NCBI GenBank assembly: GCA_001586965.3
Contig: LUCW03000145.1
Coordinates: forward strand, 132,501-152,500
DNA from: Sphaeroforma sirkka
Taxonomy: Eukaryota; Opisthokonta; Ichthyosporea; Ichthyophonida
Reading direction: 5' to 3'
Length of the DNA stretch: 20,000 nucleotides
Shown: positions 8,472 through 20,000 of the stretch, piece by piece
Layout of the letters: the number at the start of each line of letters is the position of its first letter
Numbering within the stretch: position 1 is the first letter of the stretch
Made by a program: the position numbers and the translations under genes
The notes under the pieces: model-generated
The model's input: only the letters and a program-made list of their open reading frames with translations
What the model was told of the DNA's origin: nothing
Database searches by the model: none

Positions 8472-8481
8472 AGATGTGAAT

Positions 8482-19889
<11,408 letters not shown>

Positions 19890-20000
19890 CTGGACAGGAA
19901 GATAAACAAAAAATACACTCAGTATGAACGCCAAAACATATAGGAGCAGCATGCTGGTGAAATATCTAGTACATATGCAATGCCGTGTATCTATGTGATG

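Larger units (their letters stand above)
6932..8481. other. Convergent intergenic region between the two gene 3' ends
   Basis: This 1550-bp region lies between the + strand stop at 6931 and the - strand stop at 8482. It must hold both 3' UTRs. No clear AATAAA was found after 6931. It contains an interrupted - strand coding-like stretch (7101-7558), a 122-bp tandem duplication (7866-8109) and a + strand ORF tail (8112-8294). The rest shows nothing recognisable. Confidence 0.7.

Overview
This is eukaryotic DNA from an intron-rich genome full of microsatellites. It carries no bacterial-type operon, CRISPR array, tRNA or rRNA that I can see. Two genes lie tail to tail. On the + strand is a histone H4-lysine-20 methyltransferase of the SUV420/KMT5B-C family, with its 5' end cut off by the left edge. 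On the - strand is a homologue of C2CD5 (CDP138), with its N-terminal C2 domain cut off by the right edge. Both resemble the animal proteins closely, and the genes have many short U2-type introns (gt..ag, donors mostly gtatg/gtgng/gtaag). My best guess is a unicellular relative of animals, such as an ichthyosporean. That is inference from gene style, not proof.

Left part (1-6931): five visible exons of the KMT5-like gene. Three encode the SET domain and post-SET zinc motif. They are followed by a long Ser/Thr-rich tail, most of it in one 2.65-kb terminal exon. The SET exon is broken by an apparent one-base deletion inside the conserved F-Y-G motif. The 1.07-kb intron inside the SET domain is filled with microsatellites arranged as a mirrored pair of complementary arms.

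Middle (6932-8481): the convergent intergenic region. It holds a 122-bp tandem duplication and an interrupted, coding-looking stretch on the - strand that I do not recognise.

Right part (8482-19889): 25 exons (24 well supported, one tentative) of the C2CD5 homologue. I derived them by reading the - strand and matching splice sites, phase and family similarity. They sum to 3390 nt, exactly 1130 codons including the stop. They encode the last strand of the C2 domain, then four YbjQ-like modules separated by low-complexity linkers, and end in TAG. Several introns hold large microsatellites.

The two genes have no known pathway in common: one acts on chromatin, the other on vesicle trafficking. 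I see no sign of an undescribed multi-gene system. The best leads are the SET-domain frameshift, the mirrored microsatellite intron, SUMO-interaction-like motifs in the methyltransferase tail, repeated intron positions in the YbjQ-like modules, and the interrupted intergenic ORF.
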